Source: Archangium minus (GTDB lineage: Bacteria; Myxococcota; Myxococcia; Myxococcales; Myxococcaceae). Taken from it: a stretch of 64,000 bases of DNA. Both the position numbers and the translations under genes were made by a program. Location: positions 8,990,001-9,054,000 of the forward strand of contig NZ_CP043494.1 in the NCBI RefSeq assembly GCF_044360475.1, read 5' to 3'. Under the pieces are notes generated by a model. It made no database searches. It saw only the letters and a program-made list of their open reading frames with translations, and was not told the origin of the DNA. Positions 1 to 9,647 of this stretch are shown piece by piece; positions within the stretch are counted from its first letter, which is position 1; the number at the start of each line of letters is the position of its first letter.

Positions 1-1970
1 AGGCGCGTCAGGCTCGAGCCATGGCCGCGGAGAAGGTCTCCAAGGCGCCGGGCGATACCATGACGTTCGTCTATCACCTGTATGGAGCGCTGACACTGGC
101 CGCCTGCCATCGGAGCGCGTCCCCCGCGGAACAGCAGGAGTTCCTCGTCGACATCGGGAAGCACCGTCAACAGCTCGCGGACTGGGCCGCCGGATGCCCG
201 GAGAACTTCCTCGCCGCCGAGAAGCTGGTGTCCGCCGAGCTGGCCCGGCTCTCCGGCAACACCGAAGAGGCCCTGCGCGCCTACGAGGCCACCATCCTCG
301 CCGCTCGCGAATATGACACGCCCCAGTACGTGGGCCTCGCGGGTGAACTGGCCGCCCGTTTTGGCAAGAGCCTGGGCCTGCCTTCCCTCGCCACCGGCTA
401 CATCCGCCAGGCCCACGCGGCCTATTCCCAGTGGGGCGCCCACGGCAAGGCTCGTCAATTGGAGGAGCTGTGGCCGCAACTCCTCTCCGTGCCTGCCTCC
501 GCTGAGGACACCACCACGACCCAGGGGACGGGCTCCCAGCGCGTTGATTCCCTCGCCGTCATCAAGGCCCAGCAGGCCATCTCCAGCGAAATCCGCCTCG
601 AGCGCCTGGTGGCCACCCTCATGCGCGTCACCCTGGAGAGCGCCGGTGCCCAGCGCGGAGCCCTCCTCCTCCTCCAAGACGACGCGCTCCAGTTGGTCGC
701 GAGCCAGCCCTCCTCACCGTCCGATAACGGGCGCCCCTCCGCTGACGCACTGCCCCTCTCCCTGCTCTCCTACGTGCGCCGCACCTGCGAGCACGTGCTG
801 ATCAACGACACCGCCCAACCGCACCCCTTCTGTTCCGACGCCTACTTCACCTCGTCCCCCGCCCGCTCCGTCCTGTGTCTTCCCCTCCGCCGCCAGGACG
901 CCTTCTACGGGCTGCTCTACCTGGAGAACTCCCTGACCCCCGAGGCCTTCTCTCCCAACCGCCTCTCGCTCCTGGAGCACCTCGCCATCCAGGCCACCAT
1001 CTCCATCGAGAATGCCCGGCTCTACTCGGACGTGCAGAAGGTCGAAGCCGCCCTGCGCCAGGCCAATGAGAAGCTGGAGGCTCGCGTCCAGCAGCGCACC
1101 TACGAGTTGAAACGAGCCCAGGCCCGATTGGTGGAAACCGCTCGCCGGGCGGGCATGGCGGAGGTCGCCTCCAATGTCCTCCACGACGTGGGCAATGCCC
1201 TCACCAGCATCGTCGTGGATACCACGCTGATGCGCGATGCCGTGGCCTCGTCCCGCGTGAGTCGCATCCGCCGGGTCGCCGCCCTCCTGGGGGACAACCG
1301 CGAAAACCTGGCGGACTTCCTCACCCAAGACTCACGCGGCCGCCACCTGGAGGACTACCTCACCCAGCTCGCCGAGGAGCTGGAGCAGGAACAGTCGTCT
1401 CTCGTCAAACGCCTGGAGGCGATGGATTCCAACGTGTCGCGGGTGCGCTCCATCGTGGAGGGCCAGATGGCTCATGCCACCTCCACCCTCCTGCTGGAAG
1501 AGTGTGACTTGGGCGAGTTGGTGGAAGAGGCCCTGCGGCTTCAGCACGATGCCCTGCAGCAGGCCCAGGTTACTGTCTCTCGAGAGGTACAAGCCCTTCC
1601 TCCGGTGAAGACAGACAAGCACAAGGTGCTCACCATTCTGCTCAACCTGCTGAGCAATGCTCGACAGGCGCTGGAAGCTTTCCCCCAACCCGCCCCCCAG
1701 CTCACCGTCCGTTTGGAGCAGGAGGAAGGCTGGGTGCGTCTGCAGGTGGTGGACACGGGAGTGGGCATCCATCCGGACATCATCCCGCGCCTCTTTACCC
1801 AGGGCTTCACCACCCGCCCCCAGGGTCATGGCATCGGCCTGCACTCCAGCGCCCTCGCCGCACAGCTCATGGGCGGGCGGCTCTCCCTGGACAGCGAAGG
1901 GCCGGGCCGCGGTGCCACCGCGACCCTGCTCCTTCCCTTGCGCTCGTCCTCGTCCCCGACTCAACACTGA
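1..1970 (+). CDS. GAF domain sensor histidine kinase, 3' part of a larger protein (partial)
   Basis: The frame is open to the window edge, so the N-terminus is missing; the first ATG inside the window (21) is probably internal. Numbering from that ATG, residues about 1-155 look like helical repeats, 185-335 form a GAF domain, 336-375 a coiled coil, and 376-645 a histidine kinase core. The H-box ASNVLHDVGNALTSI holds the likely phospho-His388. The ATPase part shows an N-box (LLNLLSNARQAL) and the G-box region DTGVGI...GHGIGLHSSA. In myxobacteria this C-terminal arrangement commonly ends trifunctional proteins with an N-terminal Ser/Thr kinase and an AAA-type ATPase domain; those parts would lie upstream and are inferred. 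Autophosphorylation should be cytoplasmic. No partner response regulator is adjacent. Confidence 0.85.
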   Translation, partial: ARQARAMAAEKVSKAPGDTMTFVYHLYGALTLAACHRSASPAEQQEFLVDIGKHRQQLADWAAGCPENFLAAEKLVSAELARLSGNTEEALRAYEATILAAREYDTPQYVGLAGELAARFGKSLGLPSLATGYIRQAHAAYSQWGAHGKARQLEELWPQLLSVPASAEDTTTTQGTGSQRVDSLAVIKAQQAISSEIRLERLVATLMRVTLESAGAQRGALLLLQDDALQLVASQPSSPSDNGRPSADALPLSLLSYVRRTCEHVLINDTAQPHPFCSDAYFTSSPARSVLCLPLRRQDAFYGLLYLENSLTPEAFSPNRLSLLEHLAIQATISIENARLYSDVQKVEAALRQANEKLEARVQQRTYELKRAQARLVETARRAGMAEVASNVLHDVGNALTSIVVDTTLMRDAVASSRVSRIRRVAALLGDNRENLADFLTQDSRGRHLEDYLTQLAEELEQEQSSLVKRLEAMDSNVSRVRSIVEGQMAHATSTLLLEECDLGELVEEALRLQHDALQQAQVTVSREVQALPPVKTDKHKVLTILLNLLSNARQALEAFPQPAPQLTVRLEQEEGWVRLQVVDTGVGIHPDIIPRLFTQGFTTRPQGHGIGLHSSALAAQLMGGRLSLDSEGPGRGATATLLLPLRSSSSPTQH

Positions 1971-2001
1971 GTGGGACGAGGCAGGGCGCCTCGTGCTCAG
2001 T
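1966..2001. terminator. Hairpin between convergent genes
   Basis: Two nested inverted repeats: ACTGAG (1966-1971) pairs with CTCAGT (1996-2001), and CGAGGC (1977-1982) pairs with GCCTCG (1988-1993). It overlaps the stop codon of the histidine kinase gene and lies before the 3' end of the convergent 836-residue gene. There is no T-run, so it may slow or protect transcript ends rather than act as a classical intrinsic terminator. Confidence 0.4.
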
Positions 2002-2074
2002 CGGCGCAGGTGGAACCGGGCGCTGGCAAGACCTGCTCGGAGAGGTAGAGGTTGACGCTGTCCGATGGGCCGGC

Positions 2075-4585
2075 TCACAGCCGGTAGGTCTCACCCGCCC
2101 TGTATTGCTCGTCCACGGGCGCCGTCGCGTCGTCCTTGGTGATGAAACCCTTTTTGCCCTTATCGAGTCCCTTGTTCGCCTCGTAGGCCACCGGGCTGCT
2201 CGCCCTCGAGTAGCAAACGTAGGTCTCCGGTTGGCCCACGGCCTCGGGACAGATGATGGCCATGTAGACGTCGCTCATCGTCCTGAGCGGCCCCTTCCGC
2301 TCGATGCAGCGGGCCATGTACTTGTAGACGTAATCGAGCTGCTCGACCTCGGTCATCACCTTCAACTCATCCACCGTCTTCCCAAGGCCCTCCGAGCCGC
2401 TCTTGGTGAACTGGATGAGTCCGTACGCGTTATGACCCGCGCTGTTCTGCTTCTTGGCCGAGAACGTACGTCCTGTCTCGAAGGCCATACAGGCCATCAG
2501 GTAATCTGGCTTGATCTTCAGCAGATCACAGATGGCCAGCACCTTCTTCCTGAACTCAGGCGGAACCTTTTCGCCCCAGACCATCGTGCCCTCGATCCTC
2601 CGCGGAGACTTCCCGAACTCCGTGAAGATGGGGCGGACCTCGGAGGACAGGACCTTGCCTTCCTTGTCCAGCACGCAAGCCTCGAGCTTGTACTTGCCCT
2701 GGCCCAGCAGCTTCTTGACCATGTCCTGGTCCGTGATGCGAGCCACCAACCGGCCCTGCGAGTCGCACTGGCCCCCCGCGCCCTTGGAGACGTCGTACCG
2801 GAACGGAATCTGAGACAGCAGGACCGGCTCACTCATGCCCACGAAGTACTCGTAGAGGCGAAACCCGAGTGTGCTGCCCTTCTTGCCGTTCGGCACATGG
2901 CGGGTCTGACAGCGCACCTGCATATAAGACGTGGCATCGGTGAGTTCCACGGTGCGCATCGTCAGCCCGCTGAGGCGGGGGACCCCTTCGTAAGCCACGG
3001 AGAAGGCAGGCGGAGCAGCGACCAGCTCCCCCCAGAGGTGCGTTTCCGGATGGGTGACCTGGCCACGGATGCTCACCTTCTTGCCAAGGAGGTTCGGATC
3101 CTCCAGGGACACGAGCGCCTCGTGGAGCCGTGGGTTCTGAGCCGACGGCTGGGTCTTGAGTTTGACGAGCTCGGTCTGGCAGGCCTCGTCATAGAGAGAG
3201 AAGACCGGCTCGGCGCCCTTCCAGTAACCGCTATCCCCCACGAGCTTGATGGAGATGAGCAGGTTGTTCTCACGAACGCCCGTTGAGATCGAGCCGAAGT
3301 GCGGGGCTCGCGTCGGAGTGTCCTTCAGCTCCTGGGAAGCAATCGCGGTCGCCAGGTCCTTGGGTGTCTTCTGCTGCTTGGACTTCTTGGTCCCCTTCTT
3401 CGCGGGCGGCTCGATCCAGAGCTGGTCGTCATCGAAGGTGCGGAACTTCGTCTCGTCGTAGTCCATCACCGTGCTGACCGGCACATAGGAATCCGTGCCC
3501 GACAGCGTCTTGGGAATGCGCAGCAGGGCGAAGATCTGCACCTTCTCCATCGTCACCGAGGGGACGAGCAACTGCCAGAAGTACTCCGAGGACGAGGCCT
3601 CGGCCAACACCGGCCTCGAGATGGGATTCATCATCGAGGTCCGGACGATGGGATCGAACTCATGGATCCCGTACTGCCAGAGCGTCAGCTCCAGCGGGAA
3701 ACCGAAGTCTGGATCAACGTTCTCCACCTTCGCGATCGCTCTTCCGGAGCCAATCTCGAAGCTCGTCAGCTTCGGCTTCGGGAAAGAAACGGCCTTGGGC
3801 TTCTCCCAAACGACGTAGCTCACCTCCTGCCCCTCGGACTCTTGGATGACCTCGAGCCGGAGATCGAAGCTGTACTCGGCCTTGTTCGTATCGAGATAGG
3901 TCAGCAGGTAGTCATTACCGCTGTGCGCGCAGCCGACACGCCATTCCTTCGTGTCGTCGTCCTCCTCGGTCCACTCGAAAATGGAGTAGGCCAGGGAGTC
4001 CGCGATCTTTCCCGACTCAATCGCTCCGCCGTGGAAGACGGAGAGCTTGAGCGTCGCTTTCTCGAACTTGTCGCTGAACACCGGCGTGAGCTTGAGCAGC
4101 TTGCCGAGCATGACCTTGCCGGGGTTGGCTCCCGTGACGTCCAGCGGGTTGTTGAACTCCAACGGGGTGGGAACGTCGCACGGGGCCGCGAACGGGAAGT
4201 CCGGGATGACGGAGAGGTGCGCGGTGCCCTTTCCGAAAAAGCCCGACGCGAAGGTGTCGAGCTCTAGATCAAGGGTGCAGGTCTCCCCGCTGATCTGCAG
4301 GGGTTGAGCGCCGAGCTCGGAGTCCCGCACTTCGCCGAGCGACGAGGCCTTGATCAACACGCGGCACGTTGCGTCCTTCGGCAGGTTCTTCTGCGTGCCC
4401 CTCAGCTTGACCTTGTATTTAAGCCCTTCCTGCTGAACATCCGCCGGAGAGAGGGAAAGCTTGAGGGTGATGGGAGCCACGGCCACAAGGCGGATGACCC
4501 CCTCGGAGCCCGGTTCGAGCCGCACCTCGAGGGCAGGAGCAGGAGGAGGCGGTGGGGGTGGAGCAGCCTGCGCAGAGTCCGCCAT
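2075..4585 (-). CDS. Large protein with C-terminal lytic-transglycosylase-like domain
   Basis: 836 residues. After a short N-terminus with a polyproline run (residues 9-16), most of the protein (about 20-660) reads as beta-rich, Ig-like segments with no recognised catalytic motif. The last 175 residues (from about 662) resemble a lysozyme/soluble lytic transglycosylase fold: helix, then LMACMAFETGRTF with a candidate catalytic Glu703, then NAYGLIQFT, the usual GLxQ(F/I) motif. It would cleave peptidoglycan glycan strands. There is no signal peptide or membrane segment, so export would need a non-Sec route or lysis. It starts 2 bases after the stop of the upstream 1665-residue gene, so the two are surely co-transcribed and probably translationally coupled. 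The enzymatic call rests on motif reading only; the substrate and delivery route are unknown. Confidence 0.7.
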   Translation of the reverse strand: MADSAQAAPPPPPPPAPALEVRLEPGSEGVIRLVAVAPITLKLSLSPADVQQEGLKYKVKLRGTQKNLPKDATCRVLIKASSLGEVRDSELGAQPLQISGETCTLDLELDTFASGFFGKGTAHLSVIPDFPFAAPCDVPTPLEFNNPLDVTGANPGKVMLGKLLKLTPVFSDKFEKATLKLSVFHGGAIESGKIADSLAYSIFEWTEEDDDTKEWRVGCAHSGNDYLLTYLDTNKAEYSFDLRLEVIQESEGQEVSYVVWEKPKAVSFPKPKLTSFEIGSGRAIAKVENVDPDFGFPLELTLWQYGIHEFDPIVRTSMMNPISRPVLAEASSSEYFWQLLVPSVTMEKVQIFALLRIPKTLSGTDSYVPVSTVMDYDETKFRTFDDDQLWIEPPAKKGTKKSKQQKTPKDLATAIASQELKDTPTRAPHFGSISTGVRENNLLISIKLVGDSGYWKGAEPVFSLYDEACQTELVKLKTQPSAQNPRLHEALVSLEDPNLLGKKVSIRGQVTHPETHLWGELVAAPPAFSVAYEGVPRLSGLTMRTVELTDATSYMQVRCQTRHVPNGKKGSTLGFRLYEYFVGMSEPVLLSQIPFRYDVSKGAGGQCDSQGRLVARITDQDMVKKLLGQGKYKLEACVLDKEGKVLSSEVRPIFTEFGKSPRRIEGTMVWGEKVPPEFRKKVLAICDLLKIKPDYLMACMAFETGRTFSAKKQNSAGHNAYGLIQFTKSGSEGLGKTVDELKVMTEVEQLDYVYKYMARCIERKGPLRTMSDVYMAIICPEAVGQPETYVCYSRASSPVAYEANKGLDKGKKGFITKDDATAPVDEQYRAGETYRL

Positions 4586-4587
4586 GT

Positions 4588-7500
4588 CTAAACCCTCTCA
4601 CCCTTCATGGGCACGCTCCAATCACCCGGCCACATCAGGGGGATATCACTCATCACTTCCGTAGACTCCTCCTGCTGATGGAGCGGCTCGGGGATGGTGA
4701 GGCTCTTGCTGCTGGTCAATTCCAGCGCCTTGTCCGCCTTGTTCAAGGGGACGACACGAACCTCGTACTCCTTGGCCCCCTTGAGCGCCTCCGCGATGTC
4801 ACTCACATCCACCTTGGCGCGGAAGACACCCTTCAAATCCGTGACGCCCCCTTCCTTGGTCCGCAGCTCGTAGGTGACGCAGTCCTTCGGGAGCGTCAGG
4901 AGCTTCCCCGAGGAATTGGCGATCTCGATCTTGAAGCCCCTGCTGGCGGGGAGTGCGTTCGTGCGCAGGGAGACCGTCAGGACAAATGGATCGTACAGCG
5001 CCGGCTTCGCCTCGAGCTCGACGTTCGGCTCCATGTCGTATCCGACTTCCTTCGAGGGCTGGACGTCGATCCGCTCGGACTTCAAGACCACGTCCTTCTT
5101 CTTGACGGAAGCAGTGATCGCAAGTTGCTTCCCCTTCAACTTCTTGTCGTTGAAATCCAACGCCCGCACGACGCGCAGTGGATTGGTCAGAACGGTCGAG
5201 ACGGCTTTCTTGTCTAGCTCCGCTTTCCCGAAGCTGATGCTCGGCCCGGCCGCATTCCAGAAGCTCGCTGTGCCGCCCAGGAGCGGCACGCAGACCAGGG
5301 CCCCCTTACTGGTGAGCTGGATCTCGGGCTCTCCGAACATGGGGCTGTGCAACACCTCCGCGACAGCCGTCGACCACTGCTCCAGGTGACCGCCCCGGGC
5401 CAGGCTCTTCAGCTCCTCCACCTTGACCGATTCAGACCTCTTGCCGATCGTGTCCGACGCCAGGAGGCGTCCGTCCTGCGCGCTGCCGCCGTTCGGGAAG
5501 AAGAAGCCGAACTGCACGGCCAGCTGGTCTTCATGGGTCATCCCCTTGCGCAGCTCGGTGAAGGCCTCGTTGGCGTCGAACTCCATCACGAGCTCACCGG
5601 GGTGCTTGCTCTCCTGCGGCGCCTTCACCCGGATGCGGATGTCGCCCTTTCCCGCCTCCTCGGCATCGTCGATCCAGCCATCGTCCTTTGCCTTGGCCAC
5701 GACTTCGCGCAGCTTCTCCAGGTTGACAGCCCGGAGCAGAACGGAGAGCCCGTCCTCGGAGAGCCCAAGCAGGGAGATGGGCTGCCGTGCCGCATACCTA
5801 CTCCGGATGCGCTCCACCGCCTCGACGAGATCCCAGGCAATCAGGGGTTCGGCGCCCGCAGCGAGCTTCTGTCCCTTGGACGCATCGAGGAAGTTCTTGT
5901 ACGTGAAATGCTGCGTGACGTAGGTGCTGACGTCCTTGACGTTGCCCTTCTTGACGAAGCCATCGACGACCGCAAAGCCGGCTTCCTCCTTGAAGGCCGT
6001 GTCCTCCCGCGCGACGACAGGAATCGCCACGTCGGCGGTCTCGAAGACAGAGGCATCCTTCGGAAGCTCGTTGGCCACCCTGCCCTTCCATTTGCGGATG
6101 AGAATCCAGCCACGGAGGAGCTTCGGGCAATTCGCCCGGAATGCGACCCGCCAGGAGAAGGTTCCATCCTTCCCACTGGACAGCGCCGCATCGGGCACGA
6201 TGGGGAGCGAGCCACTCTCTTCTGGCGGCCCTGAGGTCTTCAGGAGGATGGGCTCGAGCCCCTCGAGCTTCAACTCGCCAAGAGCCTGCGCACCAGGCTC
6301 GTCGAGGCGCCACTCGCCCCAACCGGGCATCTCCACGGGCAAGGCGAACACGCCTTCGTTGAATGTCCCTGCGGCGATCTCAAGCCGCCAACCCTCGGGC
6401 TTCGCCGCCGCAACATGTAAGGCCACCTTGTCCTTGCCATGGCCTCGCTGCACCGCGCCAACGTGGAGGAGCTCGCCGACTCGCAGAGGCTCATACCTCT
6501 CCCGTGCTGGCAGCCACCCGATCGCGGCGATCTTCTTCAGCTCCTCCGAATGCCAGAGCGGCACATCGGCGAACTGGATGATGTTGTGCCGGGTCAAGAG
6601 CATCAGGAGCCAGGTGAAGGTGACGGGGTGGGGGTTGTCCAGGAAGGTGTTCTTGGGCAACTGCTCGCCGTCCGGACTGTCGGCGAAGAGGGGCTTCTCC
6701 TCCCCCTTAGGGCCCAACACCGGCTTCTCGTTGTTCGCCCACCAGCCGATCGCTTCCGCGTGCTTCTTGATGATCTCCTTCGCCTGCTGCTCGTCCGTGG
6801 AGTCCAGGATGTCCGAGCCGAGTACCATCTCCGGACGGGTCTTCAGGTGCTCCATCACCTGTTTCTCGATGCTCTCGGGACTCCAGTCATTGAGGTGCCG
6901 GAGGACGACGTTCCGCCAGCGGACGGAGGCCAGGGTCTTGAAGTGCTCGACATCCTTCTTCAGGCTCTCTTCCTTGCTCGGGTAGCCCCCGGACTGGAGG
7001 AAGAGGCTGCCCTGCGTCGCCGGTTGCACGAAGATCTTCCTCGCTCCGGCGGGCACGTAGATGCGGACGCGATCCTTCTTCCCGTCGTACTCGACCTCCT
7101 GCGGCGGGCAGGATGGAGGATCGAAGGTGAACCGGAGCTTGTAGGACCCTTCGGGCAGGCAATCCTTGAAGTTTTCGAGGAGAACATCGACGGGATAGCT
7201 GAGGACCTTCTCCTCCGCGGGTTTGTCCTCGGACTTGGGGGCATAGAACGGCAATGCCCTGGAGGAACCCATGAGCCGTTGAAGCAGGCCCTGACTGTAG
7301 GTGTCCTTGAAGCCGGCGAGGAGCCGCTTCTCGTCATCACCCATCTGCTCCAACACGGGCGCGAGCTTCACCAGGGAGTCGAGCTCGCCCTCGGAGCCAG
7401 ATTGTAGCGCAGGGGGATCGAAGAAGTTGTTCTGGTCCTTCTCCTCGAAGAACTCGAAGAAGGGCTTGCCGCCGCTCGACAGCCCGAGCTTCTCCTCGGC

Positions 7501-9585
7501 GAACTTCAGGAACTGCTCGAGCTGACCCTGCTCACTGGGCGCGAGGAGCTCCCAATGGAGGAAGCCATCACCCACCGCCTCGCTCTTGTCGTCGAGATAG
7601 CCGATCAACTCGCCAGCCCGGACCTTGAGATAGGGATGGCATAGGGTGACGATCTCTCCGCCAATGAGGGCCTTGTGAAGCTCGGCCAGATCACTCTCCG
7701 GCTTCTTGAAGACCGCGCGGATGGAGTCCCCTGTGTCGTCGCCGAGTTGGAAGGTCTGGGGCTTGGAGAGGTCCGAGCCGATCGTGGTGAAGGAGCCTCC
7801 CACCTTCGGGACGATGTCCGCCTCGTCCTCCGAACCTGTACTCCCCTCGTTACCGGCGCCCTCTAACGGCTCCTGGAGCCAGCGGACCTGCTGGAACGCC
7901 TCGTGCTTCGGGTCGAGCACGGACAGAGAGCCCCCGCGACGCGAGAGGATCTTGAGCCAGGCCACGTCCTGGTACGTCCCCGCCTTCTTCCAGTTCGGAG
8001 GAACCAGGTGCATGTAGAGGCTGTAGAAGGTGAAGCGCTTGGGCGTCTGCGCCTGCTCTCCTTCCGGGGCCGTCTCGCCTTCCGGCGGCGGCTCCTTCTT
8101 CGGGAGGATCTCTTCGACGTCGTGGCGGACCAGGATGAAGGAGTTGTGATTTCCCGCGAACTCCTTGGACAACTGGTTCTTTTCGAGGCCCTTCTTCGCC
8201 AGCTCGGCCAGCTCGTTCGCCGCGGGATCCGTGCCACCTTCCGTCTGCTTGGGTTCTGGAAGGGCGTTAGCCAGTCGGACGGCCACGATGTATCCCGGCG
8301 CGAGACAGCGCACCTCGCGTTGGAGGACCCTCGGAGTGGGCTCGGCCTTCTTAGGCTCCTGAGCCTTCGTCTTCGAGTCCTTCGCCGAAGGCTGCTCCTT
8401 CTTCTCCTCGGGGGGAGGTGGCGGAGGGGGCGTTCGCGAGAAGCTGGAGAGCTCCAGGTGAACCCCCGAGTGGAGATTGCGTTGGCTGCCCAGGGGGAAG
8501 AGGCCCTTCGCGGACGCCTCCGTCATCTCGTAGCAGTTGACCGGGCGGAAGCGCTCCTTCCGTCCGTCCATGGGATAGGCAACGGAATACGCCACGTTGG
8601 TGAAGACACACTCGGGGGGAGCGACCGTCGGCCGGTGTGAATAGATGAAGGCCCCCCCTTTATTGGGCCCGGCGTAATCCATGTACAAATCGTCGCGGAC
8701 GCTGCTGAGGGTGTTCTCCTCGAAGAACTTCCGGGCCCGGATCAACACCAACGAGGCCGTGGCGGCATTCCAATCACCGGTAATTACACGAATCATGTCG
8801 TGCTTTCCGGTGAGCTGGGAGAGCGCATCCACATCGGTCCTCGTCCCCGGTGAGGGCACCGAGTACATGCCGCTCTTGATCTTCTTCTCGTGGGTCGCGG
8901 GATCAGCCACCGCCAGCCAGAGGTGCCGGCCCGTGTCATCCTTCAGATAGACGTAGCCAGCGATCAGGATGAGATGGATGGGCGCACTGCCCCGCATGGA
9001 GAACCCGGAGTAGAAGATGACCGGGTTGTTGGAGGAGACGGCCTCGAGGATGGTCGCGAGCCTCGACTCGATGAGGGAGGGGTCGTTCGCGATCCGAGCC
9101 GCCAATTCTTTCCGGTTAGGCAGATCGTAGGGCAATACCGTGCCGAACGAGAAACCCAGCAGGTGAGAGGCGCTGAACTCCATCTTCTCGAGCTGGGTTT
9201 GGGTCGGCGCTGTGACCACCGCGACGTCGCCCTTCGAATAGGACGGGTCTGACACCCAATACCCATCGAGGTTGACGTTGTGCGGGGCGTCCGTTGGCTT
9301 CTTGTGGAAGGCCCGTTGACCGCCCGGGAAGCGCAGATCCACGTAATGTCCCTGCTGTCCCCCGTCCCAGTGTGTGATGAACTTTGATTCAAAATCACCA
9401 CCCTGCACGAACTGGTAGTAGTTGAACGCCATGGAGCAAGACGTTCTTCCACACCAATCCGACGGCCCTGCCGGATAGTGCTGTCCGAGGAGCGGAACCT
9501 TGAGGATGTGGTATTCGTCCAGTGCGGCAAGCAGCTTTTCTGGAAGCTCGTACTTCCAATCCGGCAGATACCTGGTCTTCTTCAT
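4588..9585 (-). CDS. Giant multidomain protein: C39-like cysteine peptidase plus M23-like domain
   Basis: 1665 residues, no signal peptide or membrane helix. Residues about 25-290 look like a C39/papain-like peptidase: Gln35 (oxyanion hole), Cys45 in DWCGRTSCSM, His204 in APIHLILIAGY and Asp228 in AVADPA, in the expected order. Residues about 310-690 resemble an M23 (LytM) beta-domain: LHSGVHLE (370-378), LYMHL (523-527) and FLHWELLAP (675-683), interrupted by Pro/Lys/Glu-rich inserts; the usual HxGxD Asp is His376 here. The rest is beta-rich, Ig-like sequence without recognised motifs. The likely role is hydrolysis of peptide bonds in cell wall or another protein substrate. It is the middle gene of an operon with a secreted SH3b protein (upstream) and a transglycosylase-like protein (downstream). 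It could be a contact-delivered or lysis-released effector, but no injection-system marker (PAAR, VgrG, MIX) was recognised. M23 activity is uncertain because one ligand is changed. Confidence 0.65.
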   Translation of the reverse strand: MKKTRYLPDWKYELPEKLLAALDEYHILKVPLLGQHYPAGPSDWCGRTSCSMAFNYYQFVQGGDFESKFITHWDGGQQGHYVDLRFPGGQRAFHKKPTDAPHNVNLDGYWVSDPSYSKGDVAVVTAPTQTQLEKMEFSASHLLGFSFGTVLPYDLPNRKELAARIANDPSLIESRLATILEAVSSNNPVIFYSGFSMRGSAPIHLILIAGYVYLKDDTGRHLWLAVADPATHEKKIKSGMYSVPSPGTRTDVDALSQLTGKHDMIRVITGDWNAATASLVLIRARKFFEENTLSSVRDDLYMDYAGPNKGGAFIYSHRPTVAPPECVFTNVAYSVAYPMDGRKERFRPVNCYEMTEASAKGLFPLGSQRNLHSGVHLELSSFSRTPPPPPPPEEKKEQPSAKDSKTKAQEPKKAEPTPRVLQREVRCLAPGYIVAVRLANALPEPKQTEGGTDPAANELAELAKKGLEKNQLSKEFAGNHNSFILVRHDVEEILPKKEPPPEGETAPEGEQAQTPKRFTFYSLYMHLVPPNWKKAGTYQDVAWLKILSRRGGSLSVLDPKHEAFQQVRWLQEPLEGAGNEGSTGSEDEADIVPKVGGSFTTIGSDLSKPQTFQLGDDTGDSIRAVFKKPESDLAELHKALIGGEIVTLCHPYLKVRAGELIGYLDDKSEAVGDGFLHWELLAPSEQGQLEQFLKFAEEKLGLSSGGKPFFEFFEEKDQNNFFDPPALQSGSEGELDSLVKLAPVLEQMGDDEKRLLAGFKDTYSQGLLQRLMGSSRALPFYAPKSEDKPAEEKVLSYPVDVLLENFKDCLPEGSYKLRFTFDPPSCPPQEVEYDGKKDRVRIYVPAGARKIFVQPATQGSLFLQSGGYPSKEESLKKDVEHFKTLASVRWRNVVLRHLNDWSPESIEKQVMEHLKTRPEMVLGSDILDSTDEQQAKEIIKKHAEAIGWWANNEKPVLGPKGEEKPLFADSPDGEQLPKNTFLDNPHPVTFTWLLMLLTRHNIIQFADVPLWHSEELKKIAAIGWLPARERYEPLRVGELLHVGAVQRGHGKDKVALHVAAAKPEGWRLEIAAGTFNEGVFALPVEMPGWGEWRLDEPGAQALGELKLEGLEPILLKTSGPPEESGSLPIVPDAALSSGKDGTFSWRVAFRANCPKLLRGWILIRKWKGRVANELPKDASVFETADVAIPVVAREDTAFKEEAGFAVVDGFVKKGNVKDVSTYVTQHFTYKNFLDASKGQKLAAGAEPLIAWDLVEAVERIRSRYAARQPISLLGLSEDGLSVLLRAVNLEKLREVVAKAKDDGWIDDAEEAGKGDIRIRVKAPQESKHPGELVMEFDANEAFTELRKGMTHEDQLAVQFGFFFPNGGSAQDGRLLASDTIGKRSESVKVEELKSLARGGHLEQWSTAVAEVLHSPMFGEPEIQLTSKGALVCVPLLGGTASFWNAAGPSISFGKAELDKKAVSTVLTNPLRVVRALDFNDKKLKGKQLAITASVKKKDVVLKSERIDVQPSKEVGYDMEPNVELEAKPALYDPFVLTVSLRTNALPASRGFKIEIANSSGKLLTLPKDCVTYELRTKEGGVTDLKGVFRAKVDVSDIAEALKGAKEYEVRVVPLNKADKALELTSSKSLTIPEPLHQQEESTEVMSDIPLMWPGDWSVPMKGERV

Positions 9586-9647
9586 GACGCACTTTCAGGA
9601 GGAGAGATTCGGTCCCGGATCCTCGAACAGCGGCTCCGCGTTTCGGT

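Noticed and set aside
2075..9585. Type VI secretion effector with PAAR, MIX or VgrG marker
   Set aside because: No such marker was recognised in either large protein and no secretion-system structural gene lies nearby, so the delivery route is left open.
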